Assembly (NCBI GenBank): GCA_050944855.1
Contig: JBMNRU010000014.1
Coordinates: 5,170 to 69,169 of the forward strand
DNA length: 64,000 nucleotides
Direction: 5' to 3'
Source of the DNA: Lactonifactor sp050944855
GTDB taxonomy: Bacteria; Bacillota; Clostridia; Lachnospirales; Lachnospiraceae
Position numbers and translations under genes: made by a program. The notes under the pieces were generated by a model. That model was not told the DNA's origin, did no database searches, and saw only the letters and a list, made by a program, of their open reading frames with translations. Positions 45,801-54,112 of the stretch are shown piece by piece (positions within the stretch are counted from its first letter, which is position 1; every line of letters starts with the position of its first letter).

Positions 45801-46366
45801 TCATAATCCCATGTTTCGATTTTCTGAATTTCATGAGATGTACGGAAACCATCAAAGAAATTAATGAAAGGAACTTTACCTTTGATTGCTGCACAATGGG
45901 CAACCGGAGTTAAGTCCATAACTTCCTGAACGCTGCTTTCACAAAGCATAGCGCAACCTGTCTGACGGCAGGCATAAACATCAGAATGATCACCGAAAAT
46001 ACTCAGAGCATGACTTGCGATCGCACGGGCAGAAACATTGATAACACCTGGCAACTGCTCGCCGGCAATTTTATATAAGTTCGGAATCATTAACAGAAGA
46101 CCCTGAGAAGCTGTGTAAGTGGTGGTTAATGCACCAGCTGCCAGAGAACCGTGTACAGCACCAGCTGCACCTGCCTCAGACTGCATCTCTGTTACCTGTA
46201 CTTCACGTCCGAAAATATTTTTTCTTCCCTGAGTTGCCCATTCGTCAGCGGCTTCCGCCATGACTGATGATGGTGTGATAGGATAGATAGCTGCAACATC
46301 TGTATAAGCATAAGAAGCATGAGATGCTGCATGGTTACCATCCATGGTTTTCATCTTTCTAGCCAT
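42824..46366 (-). CDS. nifJ: Pyruvate:ferredoxin (flavodoxin) oxidoreductase
   Basis: A full-length 1180-residue single-chain PFOR that oxidises pyruvate and CoA to acetyl-CoA and CO2 and reduces ferredoxin, the central step of clostridial fermentation. Domain order: N-terminal pyruvate-binding domain (YPITPSSVMAE near 30; AGAAGAVHGSLAAGA); transketolase-like and gamma domains (VRLYRPFSAEAL; MSHLRFGKKPIKS); two 4Fe-4S motifs (CIQCNRCAYVCP and CTGCGSCANVCP, about 690-760); a further CAGCGE cluster motif; and the TPP-binding domain (GDGWAYDIGFGGVDH). Codon use is strongly biased toward a few codons, as for a highly expressed gene. A strong ribosome-binding site precedes the start, and a minus-strand TATAAT at 46429-46434 is a probable -10. 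Confidence 0.97.
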   Translation of the reverse strand: MARKMKTMDGNHAASHASYAYTDVAAIYPITPSSVMAEAADEWATQGRKNIFGREVQVTEMQSEAGAAGAVHGSLAAGALTTTYTASQGLLLMIPNLYKIAGEQLPGVINVSARAIASHALSIFGDHSDVYACRQTGCAMLCESSVQEVMDLTPVAHCAAIKGKVPFINFFDGFRTSHEIQKIETWDYEDLKDMVDMDAIAEFRKNALNPNHPCQRGCAQNSDIFFQAREACNPYYDALPGIVQEYMNKVNEKIGTDYKLFNYYGAADAEHVIVAMGSVCDTIEETLDYLVAAGEKVGVVKVRLYRPFSAEALIEAIPETVKKVTVLDRTKEPGALGEPLYLDVVAALKGSKFDAVPVFTGRYGLASKDTTPAQIVAVYHNENKQKFTLGIVDDVTNLSLEIGAPLVTTPEGTINCKFWGLGADGTVGANKNSIKIIGDNTDMYAQAYFDYDSKKSGGVTMSHLRFGKKPIKSTYLIHQANFVACHNPSYVDKYNMVQELVDGGTFLLNCPWDMEGLEKHLPGQVKSFIANHNIKFYVIDGIKIGKEIGLGGRINTVLQSAFFKLANIIPEETAIDLMKAAAKATYGRKGDAIVQMNYDAIDAGARQVKEVEVPESWKNAADEGLALTHANGSNQAVNDFVNNVQSKVNAQEGNNLPVSAFKDYVDGTTPSGTAAHEKRGIAVDIPVWNPENCIQCNRCAYVCPHAVIRPIAMTEEEVAAAPEGLKTLPLTGMADYKFTMAISAYDCTGCGSCANVCPGKKGAKALAMENMEANAGEQKYFDYAVTLPEKTDVIAKFKENTVKGSQFKQPLLEFSGACAGCGETPYAKLITQLFGDRMYIANATGCSSIWGNSAPSTPYTMNQKGHGPAWSNSLFEDAAEFGYGMLLAQNAIRDGLKEKVEALVTGEAPEAVKEAGQAWLDTYTVGATNGSATDQLVAALEACGCEKAQEILAQKDFLAKKSQWVFGGDGWAYDIGFGGVDHILASGKDINVMVFDTEVYSNTGGQASKSTPTGAIAQFAAGGKEVSKKDLAGIAMTYGYVYVAHIAMGADFNQTVKAIAEAEAYPGPSLIIAYAPCINHGIKKGMSKAQTEEELAVKSGYWHCFRYNPALKAEGKDAFILDSKPATEDYQTFLDGEVRYNSLKRANPEKAAKLFAESEDQAKARRKHLEKLVNLYSSEE

Positions 46367-46558
46367 TTGTTATTCTCCTCCTTGAAAATTCTTCGCAAAA
46401 AAATAGACTTTGCGATTATTCTATAAACATTATATTTTGATAAAAGCACAGACTGCTCCCACTTTTACCATTAGTGCTATTATAACACGCTTTTTTTACA
46501 ATACGCAATAAGGTATTCCCGAAATTTCCGATGTACTTCTAAAAAAACAATTCTGCTT

Positions 46559-46963
46559 TTATCTTATCTCTAAAATCTCAGCCAATGTTTTGGACTGCAG
46601 TTCTGCGATCAAAATCTTCTGAATCCGTTCCATTTCCTGATGCACCCTGCACGGAAATTCTTCCTCATTCCTGCTGCATGCCTTCTTCGGATCCATACAT
46701 TCAATAATATAAAAAGAATCATCCACCGCCAGATACAGATCCAGCAGGGTCACTTCATCCAGACTTTTTCTAAGTGCATACCCTCCGTTGCTCCCGCGAA
46801 AACTCTGTACGATTTTTGCCTTTTCCAGCTTTTTCAGTATTTTGTATACAAAAGCAGGCGTCAGATCTTCCTGCGGACAGATATCATTGACACACAAACG
46901 GGTTCCGTCTGCCAACGCTCTCACGATCCTTACCGCATAATCGCACTCTCTTGTAATCAGCAT
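46559..46963 (-). CDS. Rrf2-family regulator with three-Cys cluster motif
   Basis: A 134-residue Rrf2 regulator. The N-terminal winged HTH has LITRECDYAVRIVRAL, CPQEDLTPAFVYKILKKLEKAKIV and the wing SFRGSNGGYALRK. Three cysteines, C89, C96 and C105, sit where IscR/NsrR-type proteins bind an Fe-S cluster, so it may sense iron-sulfur status, oxygen or nitric oxide. It is 192 bases upstream of the pyruvate:ferredoxin oxidoreductase gene in the same direction and is a plausible regulator of that Fe-S enzyme; this is inference. Confidence 0.88.
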   Translation of the reverse strand: MLITRECDYAVRIVRALADGTRLCVNDICPQEDLTPAFVYKILKKLEKAKIVQSFRGSNGGYALRKSLDEVTLLDLYLAVDDSFYIIECMDPKKACSRNEEEFPCRVHQEMERIQKILIAELQSKTLAEILEIR

Positions 46964-47098
46964 ATCACTGTCCTCCCTGTTATTAACTCCCCATAACTTT
47001 TCTCTTGAAACCTCTGCAACATAGTATATCGAATTCTACTATTTTTATCAAGATATAAATCCCTTCTACCATTTTCCGTTTTTTCTTCTAAATACTAC

Positions 47099-47126
47099 TT
47101 GCAAAATCCCTATTTTACGGTACAAT
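47099..47126 (+). promoter_or_regulatory. Promoter of the YbiT-like ABC-F gene
   Basis: TTGCAA (47099-47104), 16-base spacer and TACAAT (47121-47126), about 60 bases before the coding start. Confidence 0.6.
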
Positions 47127-47185
47127 GAAAGGGATTATGCGGTACGCCGCAAAACGTAGTATGATGGATAAAGTGAGGTTATTAC

Positions 47186-48817
47186 ATGATTGCAGCAAAT
47201 AATGTAACATTACGAATCGGTAAAAAAGCTCTTTTTGAAGATGTTAATATTAAATTCACCGAAGGCAACTGTTATGGTTTGATCGGTGCCAATGGAGCGG
47301 GGAAATCAACCTTCCTGAAAATTCTTTCCGGTCAGCTGGATACCACAAAAGGTGATATTACCATCACACCCGGACAACGCCTTTCCTTTTTGCAGCAGGA
47401 TCATTTTAAATATGACGAATATACCGTTATGGATACGGTGATTATGGGAAATCAGCATCTCTATGATATTATGAAAGAAAAAGATGCGATTTACGCAAAA
47501 GAAGATTTTACAGATGAAGACGGTATCCGCGCCAGCGAACTGGAATGTGAATTTGCAGAGATGAACGGATGGGAAGCAGAATCTGATGCCGCTACCTTAT
47601 TAAACGGACTGGGCATCGAAACCGATCTGCATTACGCCGTTATGGGAACTTTAAACGGTAATGAAAAGGTCAAGGTACTTTTGGCTCAGGCACTGTTCGG
47701 CAACCCGGATATCCTGCTTCTGGACGAACCGACCAACCATCTGGATTTAAATGCCATTGAATGGCTGGAGGAATTCCTGATCAACTTTAACAACACCGTT
47801 ATCGTTGTATCCCATGACCGTTATTTTTTAAATAAAGTATGTACGCATACGGCTGATATCGATTATGGCAAAATTCAGCTTTATGCCGGAAATTACGATT
47901 TCTGGTACGAATCCAGCCAGCTTCTCATCCGACAGATGAAAGAAGCCAACCGTAAAAAAGAAGAAAAGATCAAGGAACTGCAGGAATTTATTTCCCGATT
48001 CAGCGCCAATGCTTCAAAATCAAAACAGGCCACATCCAGAAAACGTGCCCTGGAAAAAATCCAGCTGGATGAGATGCGTCCTTCCAGCCGTAAATACCCG
48101 TATATTGACTTCCGCCCCAACCGCGAGATCGGGAATGAAGTGTTAATGGTCGAAGGTCTTTCCAAAACCATTGACGGCGAAAAAATTCTGGATAACATTA
48201 CTTTTACTTTAGGACACAATGATAAAGTTGCATTCATCGGAGGCAACGAACGCGCAAAAACGACTCTGTTCCAGATCCTGATGGGCGAAATGGAGCCGGA
48301 CGAAGGGCATTATAAATGGGGTGTTACTACCTCCCAGGCATATTTCCCCAAGGACAGCACTGCCGAATTCGATAACGATCTGACGATCGCTGACTGGCTG
48401 ACCGGCTACTCCGAGATCAAAGACGCCACTTATGTACGAGGCTTCCTGGGCCGTATGCTGTTTGCCGGCGAAGACGGAGTCAAAAAAGTAAAGGTCTTAT
48501 CCGGCGGCGAAAAAGTCCGTTGTCTTTTATCCAAGATGATGATCTCCGGTTCTAACTGTCTGATCCTGGACGAACCGACCAACCATCTGGACATGGAAGC
48601 TATCACGGCTTTAAACAACGGTCTGATCAAATTCCCCGGTGTGATTCTCTTCGCGTCTCACGATCATCAGTTTGTACAGACCACGGCAAACCGCATTATG
48701 GAAATCGTTCCCGGCGGTGCCCTGATCGATAAGATCACGACCTATGACGAATATCTGGCAAGTGATGAAATGGCCAAAAAACGGCAGATCTACACGCTGA
48801 AAGAAGAAGACAACTAA
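47186..48817 (+). CDS. ABC-F family ATPase, YbiT/EttA-like translation factor
   Basis: A 543-residue soluble ABC-F protein with two ATPase domains. NBD1: GANGAGKST and LLDEPTNHLD. NBD2: signature LSGGEKVRC and ILDEPTNHLD. The linker (about 235-320) is charged and helical (KEEKIKELQEFISRFSANASKSKQATSRKR), as in YbiT-type housekeeping ABC-Fs that act on the ribosome, unlike the resistance-type protein at 8.6 kb. The second Walker A reads GGNERAKTT: the third glycine and GK pair are altered, though Lys-Thr-Thr is kept. This may be normal for the clostridial subgroup. Confidence 0.9.
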   Translation: MIAANNVTLRIGKKALFEDVNIKFTEGNCYGLIGANGAGKSTFLKILSGQLDTTKGDITITPGQRLSFLQQDHFKYDEYTVMDTVIMGNQHLYDIMKEKDAIYAKEDFTDEDGIRASELECEFAEMNGWEAESDAATLLNGLGIETDLHYAVMGTLNGNEKVKVLLAQALFGNPDILLLDEPTNHLDLNAIEWLEEFLINFNNTVIVVSHDRYFLNKVCTHTADIDYGKIQLYAGNYDFWYESSQLLIRQMKEANRKKEEKIKELQEFISRFSANASKSKQATSRKRALEKIQLDEMRPSSRKYPYIDFRPNREIGNEVLMVEGLSKTIDGEKILDNITFTLGHNDKVAFIGGNERAKTTLFQILMGEMEPDEGHYKWGVTTSQAYFPKDSTAEFDNDLTIADWLTGYSEIKDATYVRGFLGRMLFAGEDGVKKVKVLSGGEKVRCLLSKMMISGSNCLILDEPTNHLDMEAITALNNGLIKFPGVILFASHDHQFVQTTANRIMEIVPGGALIDKITTYDEYLASDEMAKKRQIYTLKEEDN

Positions 48818-48838
48818 GCAAAACATATTAATAACAAG

Positions 48839-48994
48839 AAAAGTACACCGGAATCCAGACGCAAGTCGTTTCCCCTCAGCTAATCACTAAGCCGCTGAGG
48901 GGTTCATCAGAAAAGTCTTCTTCACCCCTCGCTTGCTAAGTGCTGGATCTTCGGGCGCACTCCGCAGGATGCATCTGGATTCCGGTGCACTTTT
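48839..48994. repeat. Large imperfect inverted repeat with inner hairpin
   Basis: A 25-base arm at 48839-48863 (AAAAGTACACCGGAATCCAG plus GACGCA-type end) is repeated inverted at 48970-48994 with 23 of 25 positions matching. Inside is a second hairpin, CCCCTCAGC (48872-48880) with GCTGAGGGG (48894-48902). It lies just after the ABC-F stop and ends in CTTTTCATTT, so it may terminate that gene. The whole folds like a three-way structured element or a small palindromic mobile repeat. Confidence 0.6.
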
Positions 48995-49027
48995 CATTTA
49001 AATGTTTTACTTAGCAAAAAACCACAT

Positions 49028-49109
49028 GAATCCTCCCGGATACAAAAGCATTTGTAAAAGCTGGCTAAAGAGGCGCATTTTGCTCTTATATCCGGAAGGA
49101 TTCTTTTAT
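49028..49109 (+). terminator. Long hairpin with T-run in the mnmM leader
   Basis: GAATCCTCCCGGATA (49028-49042) pairs with TATCCGGAAGGATTC (49089-49103), followed by TTTTATATT. It is 30 bases before the mnmM start. Either it is a second terminator for the upstream ABC-F gene or an attenuator for mnmM. No known riboswitch was recognised in the loop. Confidence 0.6.
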
Positions 49110-49140
49110 ATTATTGGATAATAAAACAGGAGGAACCCCA

Positions 49141-49704
49141 ATGATTCCAACACAAATCACACAATGGTGCCACCACTTCATACGGCAGCATGTGCAGAAC
49201 GGTGACTTATGTATTGACGCCACTATGGGCAATGGACAGGACACAGCGCTCTTATGCCAGCTTGTAGGCGAAACCGGCCATGTCCTGGCTTTTGATATCC
49301 AGGAAATAGCTCTGGAAAATACAAAAAGACGACTGGAGCAACAAAAGGTGCCGGATAATTACACACTTCTGCTTCAATCTCATGTAAATATGGATGCCCA
49401 CGCAAAACCTGACAGCATATCCTGCATCATGTTCAATTTCGGATATCTTCCCGGCGGAGACCATGCGAATGCCACACAGGCCGGCAGCAGTATTACAGCC
49501 ATTAAAAAAGGGCTTTCTCTCTTGAAAAAGGGAGGTCTTATGAGCCTTTGCATTTATAGCGGCGGTGACACTGGTTTTGAGGAACGAAATACCATTTTAG
49601 ATTATATCCACACGTTAGATCCTCACAAATATCTGGTTATTTTGTCCAGTTATTATAATCGACCCAACCATCCGCCCATTCCGGTGCTGATCACCCGCCT
49701 ATAA
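49141..49704 (+). CDS. mnmM: tRNA 5-(aminomethyl)-2-thiouridine methyltransferase MnmM (YtqB)
   Basis: A 187-residue class I SAM methyltransferase. SAM-binding motif I is CIDATMGNGQDT, then LAFDIQ (motif II); the family signature MFNFGYLPGGDH and the C-terminal YYNRPNHPPIPVLI match YtqB/MnmM, which methylates the wobble uridine of certain tRNAs to complete mnm5s2U. The start at 49141 is chosen because AGGAGG sits just before it; an upstream in-frame ATG at 49114 has no such site. Followed 18 bases later by the LysO-type exporter, probably one transcript. Confidence 0.88.
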   Translation: MIPTQITQWCHHFIRQHVQNGDLCIDATMGNGQDTALLCQLVGETGHVLAFDIQEIALENTKRRLEQQKVPDNYTLLLQSHVNMDAHAKPDSISCIMFNFGYLPGGDHANATQAGSSITAIKKGLSLLKKGGLMSLCIYSGGDTGFEERNTILDYIHTLDPHKYLVILSSYYNRPNHPPIPVLITRL

Positions 49705-49722
49705 TCACGAAAGGAAATTTTT

Positions 49723-50709
49723 ATGAGTTCACTTATTCTATATCTGGGATTCATGTTCATTGGATATATACTCTCTTCCTCGCTGCATTTTTCACCGGAA
49801 AAATTTCGGTTCATTCCGAATGCCATGATGCTCACCGTATATATCCTGCTTTTTCTTATGGGAATCCGCATGGGAATAAACAAGCAGATTACTTCTAATC
49901 TGGATACCATAGGCCTGCAGGCACTCATCATAACTATATTTTGTCTGGCGGGAAGTATCATAGGCGTTTATGCTGCAAGAAAAATATGGAAATACAATCA
50001 TTGCGGAATCCCGGCGCATAAATCCGGAGAAAAACAAAGTGCAGAATCACCAAAAGACAAGAAGGAAAATCCTTCCCAGCTAAAAAGCACTCTGACGATC
50101 CTTCTTCTGGTAGCAGGAGGTATGCTGATAGGACACTTTATCATTATGCAGCATGCTGCACACAGAATTCCTGCCATTTATGAAATATCGGGCACACTGT
50201 TACAGCTGCTGCTCTGTTTTATTGTTTTTGTTGTAGGCTTCGATCTGGGCTTGTCAGGTAACGTTGCAGCAAGTATCAAAACGGCCGGCGTACGAATCCT
50301 GGTATTCCCCTTAGCCGCTATTGCAGGGACATTGCTGTTCGGAGCTGCAACGGGACTTCTTCTGGGACTTTCTATAAAGGAAGGCCTGGTCATCAGTGCC
50401 GGTTTCGGCTGGTATTCCTATGCTCCAACTGTGATCTCAGCTGCCGGAGAAGAATACGTTATCATAAGCGCGATCGCTTTTATGCAGAATGTAATCCGGG
50501 AGACCCTGGGGATTATATTAATTCCTGTGGTTGCCAGAAAAATCGGATATATTGAAGCAGCGGCACTTCCGGGAGTTTCCGCTACGGATATCTGTATTCC
50601 CATAATAGAAAGATCCTGCAGTCAGGATACGGTAATCTATTCTTTTTTGATTGGCCTTTCTATGTGTATTGCCGCTTCTGTACTGGTTCCTCTGCTTATG
50701 AACATATAG
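49723..50709 (+). CDS. lysO: LysO-family (DUF340) membrane exporter
   Basis: A 328-residue polytopic membrane protein of the LysO/YbjE family, which exports lysine and toxic analogues in E. coli. Two N-terminal membrane segments (LILYLGFMFIGYIL; MLTVYILLFLMGIRMG) are followed by a charged cytoplasmic loop (about 105-125) and a larger C-terminal set of helices with the conserved FGWYSYAPTVISAAG and FMQNVIRETLGIILIP segments. The MGIRMG motif is typical. Substrate assignment to lysine is by family only. Confidence 0.85.
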   Translation: MSSLILYLGFMFIGYILSSSLHFSPEKFRFIPNAMMLTVYILLFLMGIRMGINKQITSNLDTIGLQALIITIFCLAGSIIGVYAARKIWKYNHCGIPAHKSGEKQSAESPKDKKENPSQLKSTLTILLLVAGGMLIGHFIIMQHAAHRIPAIYEISGTLLQLLLCFIVFVVGFDLGLSGNVAASIKTAGVRILVFPLAAIAGTLLFGAATGLLLGLSIKEGLVISAGFGWYSYAPTVISAAGEEYVIISAIAFMQNVIRETLGIILIPVVARKIGYIEAAALPGVSATDICIPIIERSCSQDTVIYSFLIGLSMCIAASVLVPLLMNI

Positions 50710-50712
50710 AGA

Positions 50713-50740
50713 CAAAAAGACCGCCGCTGACGCGGCAGCC
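50713..50740 (-). terminator. Terminator of the molybdenum-cofactor cluster
   Basis: GCCGC / GCGGC hairpin (50723-50727, 50732-50736). On the minus strand it is followed by GGTCTTTTTG directly after the moaC stop. It may also serve the convergent lysO gene. Confidence 0.75.
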
Positions 50741-50747
50741 TTCTCTA

Positions 50748-51230
50748 TTATTCTTTTTCGTTGCAGATATCTCCGCTTTTTCCACCGGACTTTTTCCACA
50801 GATAAATTTCGCCAATTTCCATAGCCTTATCCATTGCCTTGCACATATCGTAAATGGTAAGCAATGCTATGGAAACGCCTGTCAGGGCTTCCATCTCCAC
50901 ACCCGTTGTTCCGTTTACTGTCACGGTACAAAACGCTTCAATCTGTCTGGTTTCAGGATGCAATTCAAAATCAATCTGAATACCAGTAAGAAGCAGCACA
51001 TGACATAACGGGATGAGTTCCGCCGTCTTTTTTGCACCCATGATACCGGCTACTCTTGCCACTCCCAGAACATCTCCCTTTTTTGCGGTGCCCCGGGTGA
51101 CTGCATCGTACACTTCCTGGTTCACGGTAATCTTTCCGCGGGCAATAGCCTGACGTCTGGTGATTTCTTTATCTCCCACATTTACCATAATTGCATTTCC
51201 CTGCGAATCAAAATGTGTCAATTCCATCAT
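50748..51230 (-). CDS. moaC: Cyclic pyranopterin monophosphate synthase MoaC
   Basis: A 160-residue MoaC, which with MoaA converts GTP to cyclic pyranopterin monophosphate, the first stable molybdopterin precursor. Family motifs: LTHFDSQGNAIMVNVGDKEITRRQAIARG at the N-terminus (active-site Lys/Arg region), KKTAELIPLCHVLLLTG, GVEMEALTGVSIALLTIYDMCKA and a C-terminal KKSGGKSG. It is last in the minus-strand cluster. Its start abuts the stop of the XdhC-like gene, which points to translational coupling. Confidence 0.96.
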   Translation of the reverse strand: MMELTHFDSQGNAIMVNVGDKEITRRQAIARGKITVNQEVYDAVTRGTAKKGDVLGVARVAGIMGAKKTAELIPLCHVLLLTGIQIDFELHPETRQIEAFCTVTVNGTTGVEMEALTGVSIALLTIYDMCKAMDKAMEIGEIYLWKKSGGKSGDICNEKE

Positions 51231-52184
51231 TTACTCCTCTATTGGTTCTATATACTCAAACATTACTTTCACTCTTCCGCCGCACACCATGCCCAGCTCT
51301 GAATCCTGCGAACCGGACAGGTCATACTCTTTCAGCAGGAAGCATGGTTCACCCATATGCTGCAGTGCCTCTGCAATTGCCTTTCCTTCTATCGCTCCGC
51401 CCCCGATCGTACCATAGATACGACCATCCGACGCCACCAGCATACGGCTTCCTTTTCCGCGGGGCGCAGAACCTGCGGCCTCAATAATCGTTGCCATAAC
51501 ACAGGCGCCTTTTTCCTGCAGCAGTCCTCTTATCATCTCTTTGGGAAAAGCTTTTGCCTGCTGCCTGCTTCTCACCTGAATCATTTCCGCAGTAATACTG
51601 ATGGCAATCTCTGCGGGAGTACGTCCGCCTAAAGGCAGGCCGATGGGCGCATGCACCTGATCAATCTGCTCTTTTGAAAATCCTTCCTGTTCCAAACGGT
51701 CAAAGATATACTTCACCTTTCCTTTACTTCCGATCATCCCCACATAACCATACGGTCTCTGCAGAATCTGTTTCAGACACAGATAATCATTCTCATGCTC
51801 CCGGGTAACAATAATATAATACACGTTCTTTCCAATCTTCATCCGGGAAAATGCGTTTTCAAAATCCACGCAATATACTTCATCCGCCAGGGTAAAACGC
51901 TCCCGGTTAGCAAATTCTTCTCTGTCGTCCAAAATAGTCAAATACAGTTCCAGTGTTTTTAACACCTTTTCCAATGCCAGGGAAATATGTCCGCCTCCGC
52001 AGATCACCACTTGAGTGCTTCCCTTTAACTCTTCCGTCCATACACCATACTCGTCTTCCGGCATATCCCCTGAGAGAAACTCCTTTTGGCCTTCACGAGG
52101 ACCCTTCAGAAAAGTACGGACTCTCACAGTATCACTTTGTCTTACTTCTTCCGACAGTTTCTGATAAAATTCCCGCTTATTCAT
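51231..52184 (-). CDS. XdhC/CoxI-family protein with permuted domain order
   Basis: A protein of about 317 residues that helps insert or modify molybdenum cofactor for xanthine dehydrogenase-type hydroxylases. Here the Rossmann domain (normally C-terminal) comes first: VVICGGGHISLAL, ILDDREEFANRERF, GYVGMIGSKGKV and GLPLGGRTPAEIAISI. The short XdhC/CoxI domain follows: ATIIEAAGSAPRGKGSRMLV, GTIGGGAIEG and GMVCGGRVKVMFEYI. The start at 52184 has GGGTG at good spacing; the 12-residue longer form from 52220 overlaps the upstream gene. It lies between MOSC-MogA and moaC. A maturation role in a selenium-dependent molybdenum hydroxylase pathway is plausible. Confidence 0.85.
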   Translation of the reverse strand: MNKREFYQKLSEEVRQSDTVRVRTFLKGPREGQKEFLSGDMPEDEYGVWTEELKGSTQVVICGGGHISLALEKVLKTLELYLTILDDREEFANRERFTLADEVYCVDFENAFSRMKIGKNVYYIIVTREHENDYLCLKQILQRPYGYVGMIGSKGKVKYIFDRLEQEGFSKEQIDQVHAPIGLPLGGRTPAEIAISITAEMIQVRSRQQAKAFPKEMIRGLLQEKGACVMATIIEAAGSAPRGKGSRMLVASDGRIYGTIGGGAIEGKAIAEALQHMGEPCFLLKEYDLSGSQDSELGMVCGGRVKVMFEYIEPIEE

Positions 52185-52194
52185 TTTTATCACC

Positions 52195-53124
52195 CTAGTG
52201 CCTTGCACATTCTGACACACTGCCAGTCAAAATATCCAATCCATGCTCCAGCGAAGGTAAAATACATTCCAGACTTTCTTTTACTGCTTTCGGGCTGCCC
52301 GGCAGATTCACAATCAAGGTACTGCCTCTTAATACAGATACGCCGCGGCTTAACATGGCTCTTGGGGTAATCTGCATAGAATAGGCGCGGATAGCCTCCG
52401 CAATACCCGGCGCAATCCTGTCCGCCACTGCAAGAGTCGCTTCCGGCGTCCGATCCCGCATAGAAAATCCGGTTCCCCCCGTAGTCAGGATCAAATTTAC
52501 TTTTGTTCTGTCACACATACGGATTAACGTCTTTTCAATCAACTCCTGCTCATCGGGAATGATTAACTGTTCCACTGCCAGATAATTCTCTTTTTCGATC
52601 ATCTCCCGGATCAGCGGTCCGCTCTTGTCTTCTCTCTGACCGGCGGCGCCTTTGTCGCTTAAGGTAAGAATTGCTGTGCGGTACCGTTTCTTTTCCCCGA
52701 TGATTTTCATCTCATCCCCTACAGAGATCACTCCTCCATGGATTACCTTTGCAAATACCCCTTCTCTCGGCATAATACATTCACCCATAATCTTATAAAT
52801 CTCACAATGAGAGTGACATTCCTTTCCAATCTGGGTCATTTCCAGGATCACCTCACCGCACTGAAAAATGGTTCCCACCGGAAGGCTCCGAAAATCAAAT
52901 CCGTCTACAATCAGATTCTCTCCAAAAGCGCCGTCCTTGACCACCGCGCCTCTGGATTTAAAATCCTCTATTTTTTCACAGGAAAGCAGACTCACCTGAC
53001 GATGCCATTTTCCTGCGTGAGCATCCTTTTCTATTCCATAATCCTCTATAAAAAGAGCCTGATTCACATTATGCTTCTGTGTCCCTTTTTTCTCGCTGAT
53101 ACACACTGCTTTTACGATTCCCAT
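52195..53124 (-). CDS. MOSC domain - MogA/MoaB molybdopterin adenylyltransferase fusion
   Basis: 309 residues in two parts. The first (1-145) is a MOSC domain with GIEKDAHAGKWHRQVSLLS, GAFGENL and IGKECHSHCEIY (the Cys typical of MOSC). MOSC domains handle sulfur on molybdenum cofactor. The second (about 148-305) is a MogA/MoaB domain with AILTLSDKG, LILTTGGTGFSMRDRTPEAT and LPGSPKAVKE, which adenylylates molybdopterin before metal insertion. The fusion is known in Clostridia. It sits ten bases upstream of the XdhC-like start and two bases downstream of moaA, so it is clearly in the operon. Confidence 0.92.
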   Translation of the reverse strand: MGIVKAVCISEKKGTQKHNVNQALFIEDYGIEKDAHAGKWHRQVSLLSCEKIEDFKSRGAVVKDGAFGENLIVDGFDFRSLPVGTIFQCGEVILEMTQIGKECHSHCEIYKIMGECIMPREGVFAKVIHGGVISVGDEMKIIGEKKRYRTAILTLSDKGAAGQREDKSGPLIREMIEKENYLAVEQLIIPDEQELIEKTLIRMCDRTKVNLILTTGGTGFSMRDRTPEATLAVADRIAPGIAEAIRAYSMQITPRAMLSRGVSVLRGSTLIVNLPGSPKAVKESLECILPSLEHGLDILTGSVSECARH

Positions 53125-53126
53125 AA

Positions 53127-54110
53127 TTATCCTCCAATCTGAGACATTCGTTTCTCTTCCGCCTCATTTTCTGCCCGTTTTTCACCGAAATGATGTTCCT
53201 GAGGTTTTTTAAGAATGGTCTGCCGGATCAATTCTGTCAATTCTTTCTGAGAGACATTTCCCCGAACTGCTGATCTTAAATCCGTTCCCTCCTGATAATA
53301 CAGGCAGGGTTTTAACAATCCCTGACAGGTAAGGCGTATCCGGTTGCACTGATCACAGAATTTACCGTGAATGGCATCAATCCATCCCACGCATCCTCGA
53401 AATCCTTCCGGATGGATATAGAGCGCCGGTCCATTGCCGCGCTTTTCTCTTACCGGTTCCATATGCGCATATTCGCTTTGCAGTATCTCCAACACCCGGG
53501 AGCTGTCGATTCCCGCATATCCTTTTCCATAACCGATAGGCATCATTTCAATGAAACGCACATCTACAGGAAATTTCTCGCTGATACGGATAAAATCCAG
53601 AATTTCATCCTCGTTGACATCCTTCATTAATACACAGTTCACTTTCGTGCGAATCCCCATCTGCGTACTTTCTTTTATACTTTCTATCACCTTTTGTATA
53701 CCGGAAAAGCCCGTAATCTGACGAAATCGTTCTTCCTTAAGCGTATCCAGACTAATATTGATGCCATCCACTCCCGCATCCCGCAGTGCAGGAAGCATTT
53801 CATGCAAGAGCACACCGTTCGTCGTCAGAGTAACCGCCTCCACACCAGGCATATTCTTTAACTTCTCAACAAAAGATACACATCCTTTTCTGACCAGAGG
53901 TTCCCCTCCTGTCACCTTGAATTTCGTGATGCCCGCTTCAACGGCGCTTTTTACAATCTTGTATATTTCCTCATAGGTCAAAATGTCCTCCGGGGAGACC
54001 ATATCCGGCAAATCCTTCGGCATACAATACTGGCAGCGGAGATTACAGCGGTCTGTAATAGAAACCCGCATATAATCGATCCTGCGTCCATAATTATCTA
54101 TCATCGTCAT
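53127..54110 (-). CDS. moaA: GTP 3',8-cyclase MoaA
   Basis: A radical SAM enzyme that cyclises GTP in the first step of molybdenum cofactor synthesis. The radical SAM motif CNLRCQYC is near residue 20, the GGEPLVRKG loop follows, and the C-terminal second cluster motif is CDQCNRIRLTCQGLLKPC. The protein ends in Gly-Gly, a conserved MoaA feature needed for activity. The start at 54110 has GGAAG upstream and leaves two bases to the previous stop; a longer reading from 54152 would overlap that gene by about 40 bases. Confidence 0.95.
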   Translation of the reverse strand: MTMIDNYGRRIDYMRVSITDRCNLRCQYCMPKDLPDMVSPEDILTYEEIYKIVKSAVEAGITKFKVTGGEPLVRKGCVSFVEKLKNMPGVEAVTLTTNGVLLHEMLPALRDAGVDGINISLDTLKEERFRQITGFSGIQKVIESIKESTQMGIRTKVNCVLMKDVNEDEILDFIRISEKFPVDVRFIEMMPIGYGKGYAGIDSSRVLEILQSEYAHMEPVREKRGNGPALYIHPEGFRGCVGWIDAIHGKFCDQCNRIRLTCQGLLKPCLYYQEGTDLRSAVRGNVSQKELTELIRQTILKKPQEHHFGEKRAENEAEEKRMSQIGG

Positions 54111-54112
54111 TG

